From NCBI RefSeq assembly GCF_009767915.1, contig NZ_WSRP01000003.1, positions 1 through 64,000 on the forward strand: 64,000 nucleotides of DNA, in the 5' to 3' direction. Position 1 is the first letter of the stretch; the number at the start of each line of letters is the position of its first letter. The DNA is from Parasutterella muris. GTDB lineage: Bacteria > Pseudomonadota > Gammaproteobacteria > Burkholderiales > Burkholderiaceae_F. The notes under the pieces are model-generated. The model made no database searches. It worked only from the letters and a program-made list of their open reading frames with translations, and was not told the DNA's origin. Below are positions 33,416 through 43,655 of this stretch, in pieces. The position numbers were made by a program, and so were the translations under genes.

Positions 33416-35412
33416 GATTTTTCCTTGCGCATTGCCGCCATCTCTTTAACGAAATCAAAGGCGACATCCATCCTCGTGGTGCGCGCAAAATCCGGAAGAC
33501 TCTGCCAAATCACTTTCCCGTAATTTCGTCTGGTCAGCCGCGAATCACAAATCATCAGCATGCCTAAATCTTTATGATCTCTGATCAGGCGCCCCGCTCC
33601 CTGCATCAGATGCATGGTCGCCTGGGGAATAGAAATCTTTTTGAACGGATCTTCTCCCTTAGCGGTCACGAAATCGCATTTACCGTCAAATACCGGGTCG
33701 CCCGGAGGCGGGAAGGGAATTTTGTCGATGATCACAAGAGACAGCACGTCTCCTTTAATATCCACACCTTCCCAGAAGCTCATGGAACCGACTAACACGG
33801 CGCTGCCCGACTCTTTGAACTGCCGCAGAAGCTCCTGCTTAGGCGCCTCTTTCTGAACCAGAATCTTTAAAGGGAGATCGTCACGCTCGGCGTAGTAGCG
33901 CAAATGTTTACCGATCGTCTCCATGGCGCGAAGCGTCGTGCACAGAACAAACGCTCTGCCTTGATTCTCTTTGATAAACGGCCAGATTTTTGCGGCGACT
34001 TTATCCGGAAAATCCTGCACACCCGGCTGAGGAATGTCATCCGGAATATATAAGAGCGCCTGACTCTTGTAATCAAAGGGACTGTCCCAATGCTTTGTTT
34101 TCGCATCTTCCAGACCCATTTCTTCGACGAAATGATCAAAGTTTCCGTTCATCGAAAGAGTCGCGGATGTCAGCACCCAAGGCTTGCCCTGACTGTCGCG
34201 CGCCGAGTTCAGTTTCTCAGAAAAAGAAATCGGAGTCGCGTTGAAGTTCATGGTGCTTTTTCGAAGCGTGAACCAATGAATAATGGGAACTTTACTGTCG
34301 GTCTTTTTACCGGAAAAAACGTCCGTCCAGTACTGCAGACTTTCGACAAATTTAGCGGAACGCTCATAACAGGACTCCGCTTCCGCAGATGCGTCTTTGC
34401 TCTGCAGAAGAGCGTCTGACAAGTCCGCCATCGATGACAGGAGCCTCTGCATCGGTTCAACAAGTAAACGGGCGTCCGAGAACTTGCTTATCGCGATCGG
34501 CTTATCCGTATCTTGCAGGATATTGGTTGAGGTCAGAAGCAAGTCTTTCATGCTTTGATCGACACTCTTGGTCAGCTCTTTCCACTGAACAACGATTTCT
34601 CCGGAAAGAGTACCCGCTGCAACCAACACATCTTTCAAAAAAGAGTTGATCTCAGATAACGAAAGCTTCTCCGCGAAAAAATCACTGCAGATGTTCAGAA
34701 GCTGGTGCGCTTCGTCAATCACAACCAAATCAAAGTCCGGCAGAAAATCTGTGATCTGATTGTCCTTAAGGGCGATGTCCGAGAGGAACAGATGGTGATT
34801 GATCACCAGAATATCGGCTTCCTTGGCTTTTTCTCGGGCCTTCATCACAAAGCAGTCTTCGTAATGTTCGCACTTGTTGCCAAGACAATTATCCGCGGTA
34901 CTCGTCACTTCCGGCCAAATACCGGAGTCTTCCGGTACGTCGACAATATCGCCTCTTTCTCCGGTTTCGGACTGCTGCGCAAAGCGCTGAATCTTCTGCA
35001 GATGCACCACCTCTTCGCGCGATTTGGCGGCATTCTCTTCACAGGCGTGTTCTAAACGAAGTTTGCAGATATAGTTCGCGCGGCCCTTCAAAAGCGCGAT
35101 ACGCGCACCCATGCCGAGCGCTTTTAAAATCGCAGGAATATCCTTGAAATAAAGCTGATCCTGAAGCGTCTTTCCCGCAGTGGAAACCAACACTCGGCCG
35201 CTGTGCAGCAGCGCGGGAACAAGATAAGCAAAGGTTTTCCCGGTTCCGGTACCCGCTTCCGCAACCAAACTTTCTCCGGTTTCAAGCGCTTCGGCCACGG
35301 AACACGCGTACTCTATCTGAGATGCTCTCGGAACATAATTCTCCGTCGCTTTTGACAGAGGACCGTCCTTAGCGAAAACCGCCTCAACTTGCTTACTAAA
35401 CTGCCCTTCCAT
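33412..35412 (-). CDS. DinG/YoaA-type Fe-S DNA helicase
   Basis: A 666-aa XPD-like superfamily 2 helicase. Walker A is AEAGTGTGKT (residues 51-60) and the DEAH box is at 233-236. Cys116, Cys176, Cys181 and Cys187 are spaced as ligands for the 4Fe-4S cluster. Late motifs GSMSFWEGVDIKG and QGAGRLIRDHKDLG are intact. DinG/YoaA enzymes unwind DNA forks and R-loops during repair. The family has several members (DinG, YoaA), and sequence alone does not separate them. The stop overlaps the convergent lipoprotein gene. Confidence 0.9.
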   Translation of the reverse strand: MEGQFSKQVEAVFAKDGPLSKATENYVPRASQIEYACSVAEALETGESLVAEAGTGTGKTFAYLVPALLHSGRVLVSTAGKTLQDQLYFKDIPAILKALGMGARIALLKGRANYICKLRLEHACEENAAKSREEVVHLQKIQRFAQQSETGERGDIVDVPEDSGIWPEVTSTADNCLGNKCEHYEDCFVMKAREKAKEADILVINHHLFLSDIALKDNQITDFLPDFDLVVIDEAHQLLNICSDFFAEKLSLSEINSFLKDVLVAAGTLSGEIVVQWKELTKSVDQSMKDLLLTSTNILQDTDKPIAISKFSDARLLVEPMQRLLSSMADLSDALLQSKDASAEAESCYERSAKFVESLQYWTDVFSGKKTDSKVPIIHWFTLRKSTMNFNATPISFSEKLNSARDSQGKPWVLTSATLSMNGNFDHFVEEMGLEDAKTKHWDSPFDYKSQALLYIPDDIPQPGVQDFPDKVAAKIWPFIKENQGRAFVLCTTLRAMETIGKHLRYYAERDDLPLKILVQKEAPKQELLRQFKESGSAVLVGSMSFWEGVDIKGDVLSLVIIDKIPFPPPGDPVFDGKCDFVTAKGEDPFKKISIPQATMHLMQGAGRLIRDHKDLGMLMICDSRLTRRNYGKVIWQSLPDFARTTRMDVAFDFVKEMAAMRKEKS

Positions 35413-35438
35413 TGAGGCAATACTCCTTTAGATGTTTC

Positions 35439-36203
35439 TTAGGGATTGAGCTGATTAACCAGTCCCTGAGCTTTCTGCTCTTCACGCAGTTTGAGCTGAC
35501 GTTCATATTCAGCGGCCTTGGCTTCACGCTTGCGAATATTTTCAATCTTGCGTTTCTCGGCTTCGGCTCGGCGTTTTGCGCGCTCGTCAATACGTTCCTG
35601 TTCGGTCTCGGAGGGCGGTGTCGGAGCCTTCTCTTCCTGCTCTGCAACACGTTCCTGATGCTTGATTTGTTTCTGTTCAAAAGCCTCTTCGTTGGCCTTT
35701 TCTTCTTCCGCGCTCAGCGTTCTGTCCGGTCGGGCTTCAGCCGGTTTTCTCGAGGACGGTGTTGTTTTTACCGGCTGCTTTTTCTTCGCTTTTGCCCGCT
35801 CGGCCGCTTCAGCTTCAATGCGCTCGTTCTTCGCGGCCTGTTTCGCCTCATTTTCTTTGCGTGTCTTTACCGCTTCGTCGGATCGTTCCTTGCGTAAGAA
35901 ATCGCGCGCAACGAGCCAAACCTGCCTCGCTTCCTGAATATGCGTGTAACGCTCCTCACGAACGCTGTCGAGGCAGTAGGTCACAAAAAAATTCCGGTAG
36001 CAGGCCTTTTTTTCGGCTTCGTACCAGTCGTCCCAAAGGTTTTTTTCATGCTCGTAAGCCTGAATGACCTCACGAGCTCTCTGTGCGTTTGTAATCGTAT
36101 CGGGAGGATAGCGGTCCGCAAATGGTGTGTTGGTCGGATAGTCTGCCGCATGAGCGTTCAGACATAAGCTTCCGAGCAAAAGCAGTAAGTGGGCTATCTT
36201 CAT
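35439..36203 (-). CDS. Exported charged coiled-coil protein
   Basis: A 254-aa protein with signal peptide MKIAHLLLLLGSLCLNAHA, then a short N-terminal domain with two cysteines (KKACYRNFFVTYCLDS, probable disulfide) and a long Lys/Glu/Arg/Ala-rich region (residues about 110-250) that should form a coiled coil with a Pro-rich break (APTPPSE). The start at 36203 has GGAGAG upstream; an earlier ATG at 36245 lacks one. No family is recognised. It may be a periplasmic structural or peptidoglycan-associated protein, but this is a guess from composition. Confidence 0.7.
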   Translation of the reverse strand: MKIAHLLLLLGSLCLNAHAADYPTNTPFADRYPPDTITNAQRAREVIQAYEHEKNLWDDWYEAEKKACYRNFFVTYCLDSVREERYTHIQEARQVWLVARDFLRKERSDEAVKTRKENEAKQAAKNERIEAEAAERAKAKKKQPVKTTPSSRKPAEARPDRTLSAEEEKANEEAFEQKQIKHQERVAEQEEKAPTPPSETEQERIDERAKRRAEAEKRKIENIRKREAKAAEYERQLKLREEQKAQGLVNQLNP

Positions 36204-36281
36204 CTTCTCTCCGATGGATCCGAATACATTATTTATAAAAATCAACCGATATTGTGCACGAATACAGCAGCTCGGTTGCGT

Positions 36282-36312
36282 AAAAAAGAGTAAAGACGGC
36301 GCAAGCGCCGCC
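36282..36312 (-). terminator. Terminator of the odhA-odhB-lpdA operon
   Basis: On the minus strand a CGGCG-CTTG-CGCCG stem (complement of 36297-36310) is followed by a T-rich tract ending in TTTTTT. It lies about 15 bases after the lpdA stop. Confidence 0.6.
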
Positions 36313-36324
36313 CTTATCTGATTA

Positions 36325-37758
36325 TCAGAAGTTTATCGCTTCTTTATTCACTGCGAGAGCCGCTTCCTTCAGTGCTTCGCTGAAAGAAGGATGCGGTTCA
36401 CAAATCAGTGAGAGATCTTCGGCAGTCGCTCCGAATGCAAGCGCTTCACAGGCCTGGCCGATCAGCTCTCCGGCCTGAGGTCCGATGATATGAACGCCGA
36501 GAATTTCATCGGTCTGAGCGTCCGCAAGCATCTTCACAAAACCCTGAGTTTCTCCGACTGCGCGTGCGCGGCCGTTGGCCATAAAGGGGAACTGCCCGAC
36601 TTTATACTCTCGTCCCGCTTTCTTCAGTTCGTCTTCCGTTTTACCGACCCAGGCGATTTCCGGTTCGGTGTAAATCACGGAGGGGACGCGCTCCAAATGA
36701 ACAAACGCTTTACGGCCTGCAATTCTTTCGGCTACCGCAACGCCCTCTTCTTCAGCTTTGTGCGCAAGCATCGGACCTCTCACGAGATCCCCGATTGCCC
36801 AGACATTCGGAAGATTGGTACGGCACTCTTTGTCCACTTCGACAAAACCGCGTTCATCGAGTTTTAAGCCGACGACCGGCGCGTCAAGGGAAGCTGTGAA
36901 CGGCACGCGTCCGATCGAAATAAGAAGGCGTTCCACCCACATCTCGCACTTCTTGCCGTCCTTGTCGGTGTAAGAAACAGAGACGCGTTCGCCATTGTCT
37001 TCAATGTGATCGATACGAACACCAAATTCCATGGAAAGCCCCTGCTTCTCAAAGATTTTCTTTGCTTCCTTGGTGACGGAAGAGTCTGCAAACGTCAGCA
37101 GATCCGGCATCGCCTCAAGAACTTTGACATCGGCTCCGAACTTCTTCCAAATACTGCCGATTTCCAGTCCGATGACGCCCGCTCCGATAATGCCGAGGGT
37201 GGTCGGAACTTTTTTCAGCGCGAGAGCTCCGCTGTTGGAAAGAATGCGGTCTTCATCAAAGGGAACGTTCGGCAGGGCACGAGGCTTGCTTCCGGTTGCA
37301 AGAATCACGCTCTTAGCCATGACTTTCGTCTCTGCCGGCGCGTCGACGTTGATCAGATACCCGTCCGCGTCTGCAGTCGCGAAAGATCCTCTGCCGTTAA
37401 GGAAGGTGATCTTATTCTTCTTGAAAAGATACAGAATACCGTCATTGGTCTGACGAATAATCTTATCCTTACGGGCCATCATCTTGGCAACATCGATCGC
37501 GGGACAATCCACTTCGATTCCGTGCTCACCCGCTTTAAGTTCAATCTCTTCAAAAAGCGCGGCCGTCGCCAACAGCGCTTTAGAAGGAATGCAGCCGACA
37601 TTGGTGCATGTGCCCCCGGGCGCGGCTTTACCTTCCTTCATCCAGTCATCAATGCAGCAAACGGAGAGTCCGAGCTGTGCGGCTCGGATCGCCGCAACAT
37701 AGCCGCCGGGACCGGCGCCGATGACAACGACATCAAAAACCTGAACATCTTCTCTCAT
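36325..37758 (-). CDS. lpdA: Dihydrolipoyl dehydrogenase (E3)
   Basis: A 477-aa flavoenzyme that reoxidises the lipoyl group of 2-oxo-acid dehydrogenases and makes NADH. The FAD site is VVVIGAGPGGYVAAIRAAQLG, the redox disulfide is Cys51/Cys56 in GGTCTNVGCIPSK, and the C-terminal interface contains EPHPSFSEALKEAAL with the catalytic His-Glu pair. It is the last gene of the odhA-odhB-lpdA operon, 9 bases after odhB, with a TAGGAG ribosome binding site. It therefore probably serves 2-oxoglutarate dehydrogenase. Confidence 0.95.
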   Translation of the reverse strand: MREDVQVFDVVVIGAGPGGYVAAIRAAQLGLSVCCIDDWMKEGKAAPGGTCTNVGCIPSKALLATAALFEEIELKAGEHGIEVDCPAIDVAKMMARKDKIIRQTNDGILYLFKKNKITFLNGRGSFATADADGYLINVDAPAETKVMAKSVILATGSKPRALPNVPFDEDRILSNSGALALKKVPTTLGIIGAGVIGLEIGSIWKKFGADVKVLEAMPDLLTFADSSVTKEAKKIFEKQGLSMEFGVRIDHIEDNGERVSVSYTDKDGKKCEMWVERLLISIGRVPFTASLDAPVVGLKLDERGFVEVDKECRTNLPNVWAIGDLVRGPMLAHKAEEEGVAVAERIAGRKAFVHLERVPSVIYTEPEIAWVGKTEDELKKAGREYKVGQFPFMANGRARAVGETQGFVKMLADAQTDEILGVHIIGPQAGELIGQACEALAFGATAEDLSLICEPHPSFSEALKEAALAVNKEAINF

Positions 37759-37767
37759 TGAATTCTC

Positions 37768-39009
37768 CTACAGATCCAGCAGCAGACGAGCGGGATCTTC
37801 AAGCGCGTCGCACATGGCAACAAGCGCTAATACGGCCTCTTTGCCGTCAATCAGACGATGGTCATAACTCATCGCCAGATAATTCATCGGACGAATCACG
37901 ACTTCGCCGTTCTCAGCGACGGGTCTCGGCTTCGTGCCGTGCACTCCCAGAATCGCAGACTGCGGCGGATTGATGATCGGCGTTGAGAACAGAGATCCGT
38001 ACACACCGCCGTTGGAAATCGTGAATGTGCCGCCTGTTAACTCTTCAAGCGTCAGCTTGCCGGACTTGGCGCGTGCGGCAAAGTCGGCGATTTCTCTCTC
38101 AATCTGCGCAAAACTCTTCTGATCGGCGTCACGAAGAACCGGCACGACAAGCCCACGCGGGGAACCCACTGCAATGCCGATATCAATGTAGCCGTGATAG
38201 ATAATATCGCTGCCTTCGATCGAAGCGTTGATAATCGGGAACTGCTTTAACGCGTGTACCGCGGCCTTAACAAAGAAGCTCATAAAGCCGAGCTTGATGC
38301 CGTATTTCTTTTCAAAGCTTTCTTTGTACTTCGCTCTCAGCGCCATCACCGGCGCCATGTTCACTTCATTGAATGTCGTCAGAATGGCACAGTCGGACTG
38401 AGACTGAACAAGGCGTTCTGCGACGCGAACACGCAGACGGGACATCGGCACGCGCTGTTCAGGACGATCGCCGAGCGCGGGAGAAAGTTCTGCGCGGGGT
38501 GCGGCTGCGGGTTTTGCTGCCGGCTTAACTTCCGGTTTTGCAGCCGGAGCGGGTGTCTTCAGCATTGAAAGCACATCCTGCTTTGTGATTCTTCCGCCCA
38601 AACCGGTTCCCGCGACTGCCGCCGCATCAATACCGCTGTTGGCCATCAGTTTCTCAGCCGCGGGCATCACGGTCGGCGCCTTCGGGGCTGCCGCAGTCTG
38701 CGCTGCGGGCCGAACGGGAGCGGCCTCCTCGGCCTTCGGTGCCTCTTCCTTGGGAGCGGATGCGACAGCCTCGGTATCAACCGTCGCAATCAGCTGATCA
38801 CTCAATACGGAAGCACCGTTGGGCCGCTCGATACTTGAGAGCACTCCGTCAGCCGGAGAGGGAATTTCTAAAACGATTTTGTCGGTTTCGATCTCGATAA
38901 GAATTTCATCGGCCTTCACCGGCTCGCCAACCTTCTTTTTCCATTCAATCAGGCTCGCCTCAGAAACGGACTCCGACAGTTCGGGAACTTTAACTTCAAC
39001 AATTGACAT
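37768..39009 (-). CDS. odhB: 2-oxoglutarate dehydrogenase E2 (dihydrolipoyl succinyltransferase)
   Basis: A 413-aa core enzyme. It has a single N-terminal lipoyl domain with Lys44 in ETDKIVLEI, an Ala/Pro/Lys-rich linker, a peripheral subunit-binding domain ([13 protein letters not shown]), a second linker and the catalytic acyltransferase domain. The active-site motif is [13 protein letters not shown]. The enzyme transfers succinyl groups to coenzyme A. It lies between odhA and lpdA. Confidence 0.95.
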   Translation of the reverse strand: MSIVEVKVPELSESVSEASLIEWKKKVGEPVKADEILIEIETDKIVLEIPSPADGVLSSIERPNGASVLSDQLIATVDTEAVASAPKEEAPKAEEAAPVRPAAQTAAAPKAPTVMPAAEKLMANSGIDAAAVAGTGLGGRITKQDVLSMLKTPAPAAKPEVKPAAKPAAAPRAELSPALGDRPEQRVPMSRLRVRVAERLVQSQSDCAILTTFNEVNMAPVMALRAKYKESFEKKYGIKLGFMSFFVKAAVHALKQFPIINASIEGSDIIYHGYIDIGIAVGSPRGLVVPVLRDADQKSFAQIEREIADFAARAKSGKLTLEELTGGTFTISNGGVYGSLFSTPIINPPQSAILGVHGTKPRPVAENGEVVIRPMNYLAMSYDHRLIDGKEAVLALVAMCDALEDPARLLLDL

Positions 39010-39045
39010 TTTTTACTCCGAATTCTTTACTGTTCTCTGTACAAA

Positions 39046-41904
39046 CTACTTCGTCTGGATAAAACCTTTCAGGCGGCCAAAGGCATTCTCAAGAAGCTCT
39101 TTAAGCTGCTCGGCATGTTTGCCGGCATAGCCGACCGCCGGAGACGACGAAGCGGGACGTCCTGCGTATCCGAGTCTGGCTCCCGGAACCATTTCTTCCA
39201 GCAGATGATGCTGGACATAGAACCATGCGCCCTGATTCTGAGGCTCGTCCTGACACCAGACCACTTCAGAAGCAAACGGATAGCGCTTAAGCTCATCTCC
39301 GAGTGTCTTGTGCGGGAACGGATAAAGCTGTTCGATACGAATCACCGCGACATTGTCGATCTGATGATCGGCGCGATATTTAATCAGGTCGTAATAAACC
39401 TTGCCGGTACAGATTAAAACGCGGCGAACGTTATCAGGCTCAATCGGTTCGGATTCACCGATTACCATCTTGAAGCTTCCTTCGGTAAGCTCGGATAGCT
39501 CGCTTGTCGCAAGTTTGTTTCTCAATAAGCTCTTCGGAGAGAAAACGATCAGAGGTTTGCGAACAGAACCCACCATTTGGCGGCGAAGCAGATGGAAAAT
39601 CTGCGCGGCCGTTGTCGGCTGACAGATCAGCATATTGGTATCGGCGGCAAGCTGCAGATAGCGCTCCACGCGGGCTGAAGAATGTTCCGGGCCCTGACCT
39701 TCGTAACCGTGAGGAAGCAGCATGGTCAGTCCGCTCTTGCGGCCCCATTTCGCTTCGCCGGAACTGATGAACTGGTCGATCACGACCTGAGCGCCGTTTG
39801 CGAAATCGCCGAACTGCGCTTCCCAAATCGTCAGGCACTTCGGAGAAGAGCTCGCGTAGCCGTATTCAAACGCCAGAACAGATTCTTCCGACAGCACTGA
39901 GTCGATAACGGTAAATTTCGCCTGATGCTCAGAGAGGTGCTCAAGCGGGACCCAGATACCGGAATCCCAGCGATCGCGGTTCTGATCGTGCCAAACCGCA
40001 TGACGATGACTGAATGTGCCGCGGCCGGAATCTTCGCCCGAAATACGAACGGAATAGCCGCTCACGAGAAGCGTCGCAAAGGCGAGGTGTTCGGCAAGCC
40101 CCCAGTCCACACGCAGCGCACCGTCCTTCATCTGACGACGATCTCCGATGACTTTCTGCAGCAGCGGATGCAGTTTGAATCCTTCCGGAATTGTTGTGAT
40201 GATGTCTGCAAGACGCTTCAGTTCATCAACCGGCACTCCGGTACGGACTTCTTCGCTCCAAAGCCCGTTAAAGCTTGACCAATCCACCGCATAAGGATTC
40301 TTAGAGGTAATGAGCGGCATTTCTCTCGGCGTTCTGCCCTCTTCCAAATTCTTACGGTACTGAGCAACAAGCTCTTTGGCTTCTTCCTGAGAAACCACGC
40401 CCTGAAGCGCTAGTTTGTCGGCATAAACCTGACGCGTGCCCGGATGAACATTGATCTTCTTGTACATCAGAGGCTGTGTTAGGCTCGGAGTATCCTGTTC
40501 GTTGTGTCCGAGGCGGCGGAAGCAGACGATATCCACGACCACGTCGCGGTTAAAGCTCTTGCGGAATTCCATAGCAAGACGCGTCGCGTAGGCCACTGCT
40601 TCCGGGTCGTCACCATTCACATGAAGGACCGGCGCCTCAATCAGTTTTGCCGGATCCGTACAGTAAGTCATCGAACCCTTATCGCGCGGGTCCGACGTTG
40701 TGAAGCCGATCTGATTGTTAATGACGATATGCATCGTGCCGCCCGTGCCGTAACCGCGGGTATCGGCTAAATTGAGCGTTTCCATAACCACGCCCTGACC
40801 GGCGAACGCGGCGTCACCATGAACCATAACACCCATCACTCGGCGTCCCTTCGGATCATCTCGTCTGTCCTGACGGGCGCGCACACTGCCGACGACCACC
40901 GGATCAACAATTTCCAAGTGTGAGGGATTGAACGCAAGTGCTAAATGAATCGGGCCGGCCGCAGTGACAACATCGCTCGAGAAGCCGTTGTGATACTTAA
41001 CGTCACCGGCTGGTAAATCCTTGCTCTTATATTTGCCCTCAAACTCTGCAAAGAGTTCGCTCGGAGATTTACCAAGCGTATTGACCAGAACATTCAGACG
41101 TCCGCGATGGGCCATACCGATGACCATTTCTTCGATGCCCTGTTCGGCACCCGCTTCTACAACTTCGTCGATAGAAACGATAAAGCTTTCGCCGCCCTCG
41201 AGAGAGAAGCGCTTCTGACCGACATATTTAGTATGCAGATAGCGCTCCAAACCTTCGGCCGCCGTGAGGCGCTGAAGGATGCGTTTTTTGGCTGCGTTGT
41301 CGTAGGAAGGAACCGAACGGTTCGGTTCTAGTTTCTGCTGCCACCAGCGCTTAATCACCGGATCGCTGATGTACATAAATTCAATGCCGAGGTCTCCGCA
41401 GTATGTCTGGCGCAATGCCGCGATCAGATCACGAAGCGTCATCTTATCGGCGCCGAAGTACGTATTTGCGGCGGAGAAGACGGTGTCCATATCCGCGTCG
41501 GAGAGTCCGTAGAAAGACGGCTCAAGTTCCGGAATCTTAGGACGTTCTCTGCGGTGCAAAGGGTCAAGATTTGCCCATCGGGCGCCGAGGAATCGGTATG
41601 CACCGATGATGGACTGAACGGCAACCTGTTTTCTTGCGATTTCGAGATCACCTTCGCTGACCGGGCAGCTGACGCCTCTTGGCTGCATAGCGCGCTGAGC
41701 GAATGCCTCAATGATCGGAGCGTGCGGCACATCAGGTGTTTCCACGCGTCCGTCGGAAGCCGGAGTCTGCTGAAGGCGGTCAAAGAATTGGCGCCATTTC
41801 TCATCGATGGAAGCAGGATCTTCGAGATACTGCTCGTAGAGGTCTTCGACATAAGGAGCGTTGCTGCCGAAGAGGTAAGAAGTCTGAATTAATTCTTTTA
41901 TCAC
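39046..41904 (-). CDS. odhA: 2-oxoglutarate dehydrogenase E1
   Basis: A 952-aa thiamin-diphosphate enzyme that decarboxylates 2-oxoglutarate. Family hallmarks are the N-terminal SYLFGSNAPYVEDLYEQYLEDP, GMAHRGRLNVLVNTLGK, HGDAAFAGQGVVMETLNLA and the SGEDSGRGTFSHRHAV segment. The start codon is GTG with AAGGTGA 6 bases upstream. A short GC-rich stem-loop lies in its leader (41968-41991). The operon shows that the organism can form succinyl-CoA from 2-oxoglutarate, which is not universal among gut anaerobes. Confidence 0.96.
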   Translation of the reverse strand: MIKELIQTSYLFGSNAPYVEDLYEQYLEDPASIDEKWRQFFDRLQQTPASDGRVETPDVPHAPIIEAFAQRAMQPRGVSCPVSEGDLEIARKQVAVQSIIGAYRFLGARWANLDPLHRRERPKIPELEPSFYGLSDADMDTVFSAANTYFGADKMTLRDLIAALRQTYCGDLGIEFMYISDPVIKRWWQQKLEPNRSVPSYDNAAKKRILQRLTAAEGLERYLHTKYVGQKRFSLEGGESFIVSIDEVVEAGAEQGIEEMVIGMAHRGRLNVLVNTLGKSPSELFAEFEGKYKSKDLPAGDVKYHNGFSSDVVTAAGPIHLALAFNPSHLEIVDPVVVGSVRARQDRRDDPKGRRVMGVMVHGDAAFAGQGVVMETLNLADTRGYGTGGTMHIVINNQIGFTTSDPRDKGSMTYCTDPAKLIEAPVLHVNGDDPEAVAYATRLAMEFRKSFNRDVVVDIVCFRRLGHNEQDTPSLTQPLMYKKINVHPGTRQVYADKLALQGVVSQEEAKELVAQYRKNLEEGRTPREMPLITSKNPYAVDWSSFNGLWSEEVRTGVPVDELKRLADIITTIPEGFKLHPLLQKVIGDRRQMKDGALRVDWGLAEHLAFATLLVSGYSVRISGEDSGRGTFSHRHAVWHDQNRDRWDSGIWVPLEHLSEHQAKFTVIDSVLSEESVLAFEYGYASSSPKCLTIWEAQFGDFANGAQVVIDQFISSGEAKWGRKSGLTMLLPHGYEGQGPEHSSARVERYLQLAADTNMLICQPTTAAQIFHLLRRQMVGSVRKPLIVFSPKSLLRNKLATSELSELTEGSFKMVIGESEPIEPDNVRRVLICTGKVYYDLIKYRADHQIDNVAVIRIEQLYPFPHKTLGDELKRYPFASEVVWCQDEPQNQGAWFYVQHHLLEEMVPGARLGYAGRPASSSPAVGYAGKHAEQLKELLENAFGRLKGFIQTK

Positions 41905-42090
41905 AATTTCACCTTGGACAAATTTCTTGCCGCGTTAGGGTTCGTCGGTCGTGAGCGGACCTACGGACGCCTCGGGTTTCCCGAGTGTCTTCGTGTTTAA
42001 GAGGCAACACAAACTTAAATTATAGGTTTCTTTATGTTTACAGAGAAGAAAAAATGCGTGCCGATTCAGCAAAAAATGCGGGGTAAGCAG

Positions 42091-42126
42091 AAAAATCAGC
42101 CCGAGGTTCCGGAGAGCCTCGGGCTG
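42091..42126 (-). terminator. Terminator of the second flavoprotein module
   Basis: CAGCCCGAGG (42097-42106) and CCTCGGGCTG (42117-42126) form a perfect 10-bp stem. Read leftward it is followed by ATTTTTCTG. It ends the kinase-regulator-flavoprotein unit. Confidence 0.85.
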
Positions 42127-42151
42127 CTGCGATTTGACCTATTCGGTCAGA

Positions 42152-43555
42152 TTAGTTTGCTGCTTTAGCGGCGTTAGCACCTGCAATTCTTCCGAATGTC
42201 ACGATATCCGCAACGGCGTTGCCGCCAACACGGTTACCGCCATGTACGCCGCCTGTGACTTCACCCGCTGCGAACAGTCCGGGAATCGGTTTTGCGGTTA
42301 CGCCAATGACTTCCGCATTCTTATTGATTCTTACACCGCCCATCGTATGATGGATCGCCGGAGTAATCTGGAACGCGTACATCGGCCAGACATTGTTTGC
42401 CGCGATCATTTCAGGACGATCAAAGGCGGTATCTTTTTTCGTCTTGTAAGCTTCATCGTACTGCGCCATTGCGGCTTTCAGATTGGCTTCGGGAACACCC
42501 ATCGCTTTAGCGAGTTCGGATACGTTATTTCCGGAAACTGCAAGTTTCTGGGCCACATAGCCGGCGGCCAGTTTGTTGGACTTGACGAGTTTGTCGTCAA
42601 TCAGAAGCCATGCTTTTCCGGTAGGCTGCGCGAGCACGGCGGCAACGACGTCACGGGGGAGAAGTTCGTTGACAAATCGTTTGCCTTCCTGATTGATCAG
42701 GTAACCGCCTCTGGCACGCATAGATTCTGAAATCAGGATACCTTTAACCGGAATAACGGTCGGATGAGCCTGAATTTCACGGAGATCGACAAAAGTAGAA
42801 CCAACGCCCTTTGCCAACTCCAAACCCTCACCAAGAGCGCCCGGCTGATTTGTGGTCGCAAAGCCTTTGTATTCCGGTCTCAGAGAAGAAATCAGTTTGG
42901 CGTTTGCGCCGAATCCGCCGGTCGCAAGAACGACAGCTTTTGCGTCAATCGTGTATTCCTTTTTGTCTTTGCCTTCAACTTTGACGCCGACCACCTTACC
43001 GTCTTTTTCAATCAGCTGCGTGACTTTGCTGGAGGGACGAATCTGTACCGACGGAAGTTTTGATGCGGTGCTATACAGAGCTTTTACCACTGCCGCGCCA
43101 ACCGGAGCTCCGTCACAGGGGCCGTGTCCGCGCGCTCTGGTCTGACCGCCGCCGCGGCCCATACGATGGCAGAACGGAGCGCCTAAAGACAGAAGCCACT
43201 GTTCGGCGTCCTTGGCGTTCTCAGCTAAAGTCAGGGTCAGTTCGGGATTGTTCAGATAATGGCCGCTCTTCTGAGCGTCTAAGCTCATAATCTGAGCTGA
43301 ATCGTTTGTAATTCCGTGCTCAAGCTGCTGGAGCGTGCCTGCGGCATTCATACCGCCTTCGGCTCTGAGCGTGTTGCCGCCGATAATCGGCATTTTTTCG
43401 AGCACGATGACATTCTTACCGGCTTGAGCTGCTGTAACAGCCGCAGAGAGGCCGGCGCCGCCGGAACCCACCACGACGACATCCGCCTCTTCGGCGCTGA
43501 CAGCAGTCATACCGAGACCGAGTGCACAAATAACCGCTAAAGATAATTTATTCAT
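42152..43555 (-). CDS. Exported fumarate reductase-type flavoprotein
   Basis: A 467-aa exported FAD protein with signal peptide MNKLSLAVICALGLGMTAVSA. Family motifs are VVVVGSGGAGLSAAV, VLATGGFGAN and AAGEVTGGVHGGNRVGGNA. Unlike the two reductases at 13002-15945 it keeps the QAHP histidine, the LLPRD arginine, the HHTMGG motif and the GGNR arginine seen in periplasmic fumarate reductases, so reduction of fumarate or a close relative is plausible. No heme motif and no cytochrome gene accompany it. It is the last gene of a leftward unit after a sensor kinase and regulator, with AGGAG before the ATG. Confidence 0.85.
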   Translation of the reverse strand: MNKLSLAVICALGLGMTAVSAEEADVVVVGSGGAGLSAAVTAAQAGKNVIVLEKMPIIGGNTLRAEGGMNAAGTLQQLEHGITNDSAQIMSLDAQKSGHYLNNPELTLTLAENAKDAEQWLLSLGAPFCHRMGRGGGQTRARGHGPCDGAPVGAAVVKALYSTASKLPSVQIRPSSKVTQLIEKDGKVVGVKVEGKDKKEYTIDAKAVVLATGGFGANAKLISSLRPEYKGFATTNQPGALGEGLELAKGVGSTFVDLREIQAHPTVIPVKGILISESMRARGGYLINQEGKRFVNELLPRDVVAAVLAQPTGKAWLLIDDKLVKSNKLAAGYVAQKLAVSGNNVSELAKAMGVPEANLKAAMAQYDEAYKTKKDTAFDRPEMIAANNVWPMYAFQITPAIHHTMGGVRINKNAEVIGVTAKPIPGLFAAGEVTGGVHGGNRVGGNAVADIVTFGRIAGANAAKAAN

Positions 43556-43655
43556 TGCCTTTCTCCTGAGATCAGATTAGTTGCAAAACGATGTTCGATG
43601 AAAGGAGTATCCGGTAAATCGGTACTTAAGTAGGAAGACAAAAATCAAATGCTCT

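Noticed and set aside
41968-41991. Stem-loop in the odhA leader as an attenuator
   Set aside because: The stem is short, has no T-tract and does not overlap the ribosome binding site, so there is no evidence for control.
42134-42730. Open frame antisense to the second-module flavoprotein
   Set aside because: It is a shadow of a well supported gene with conserved motifs on the opposite strand.
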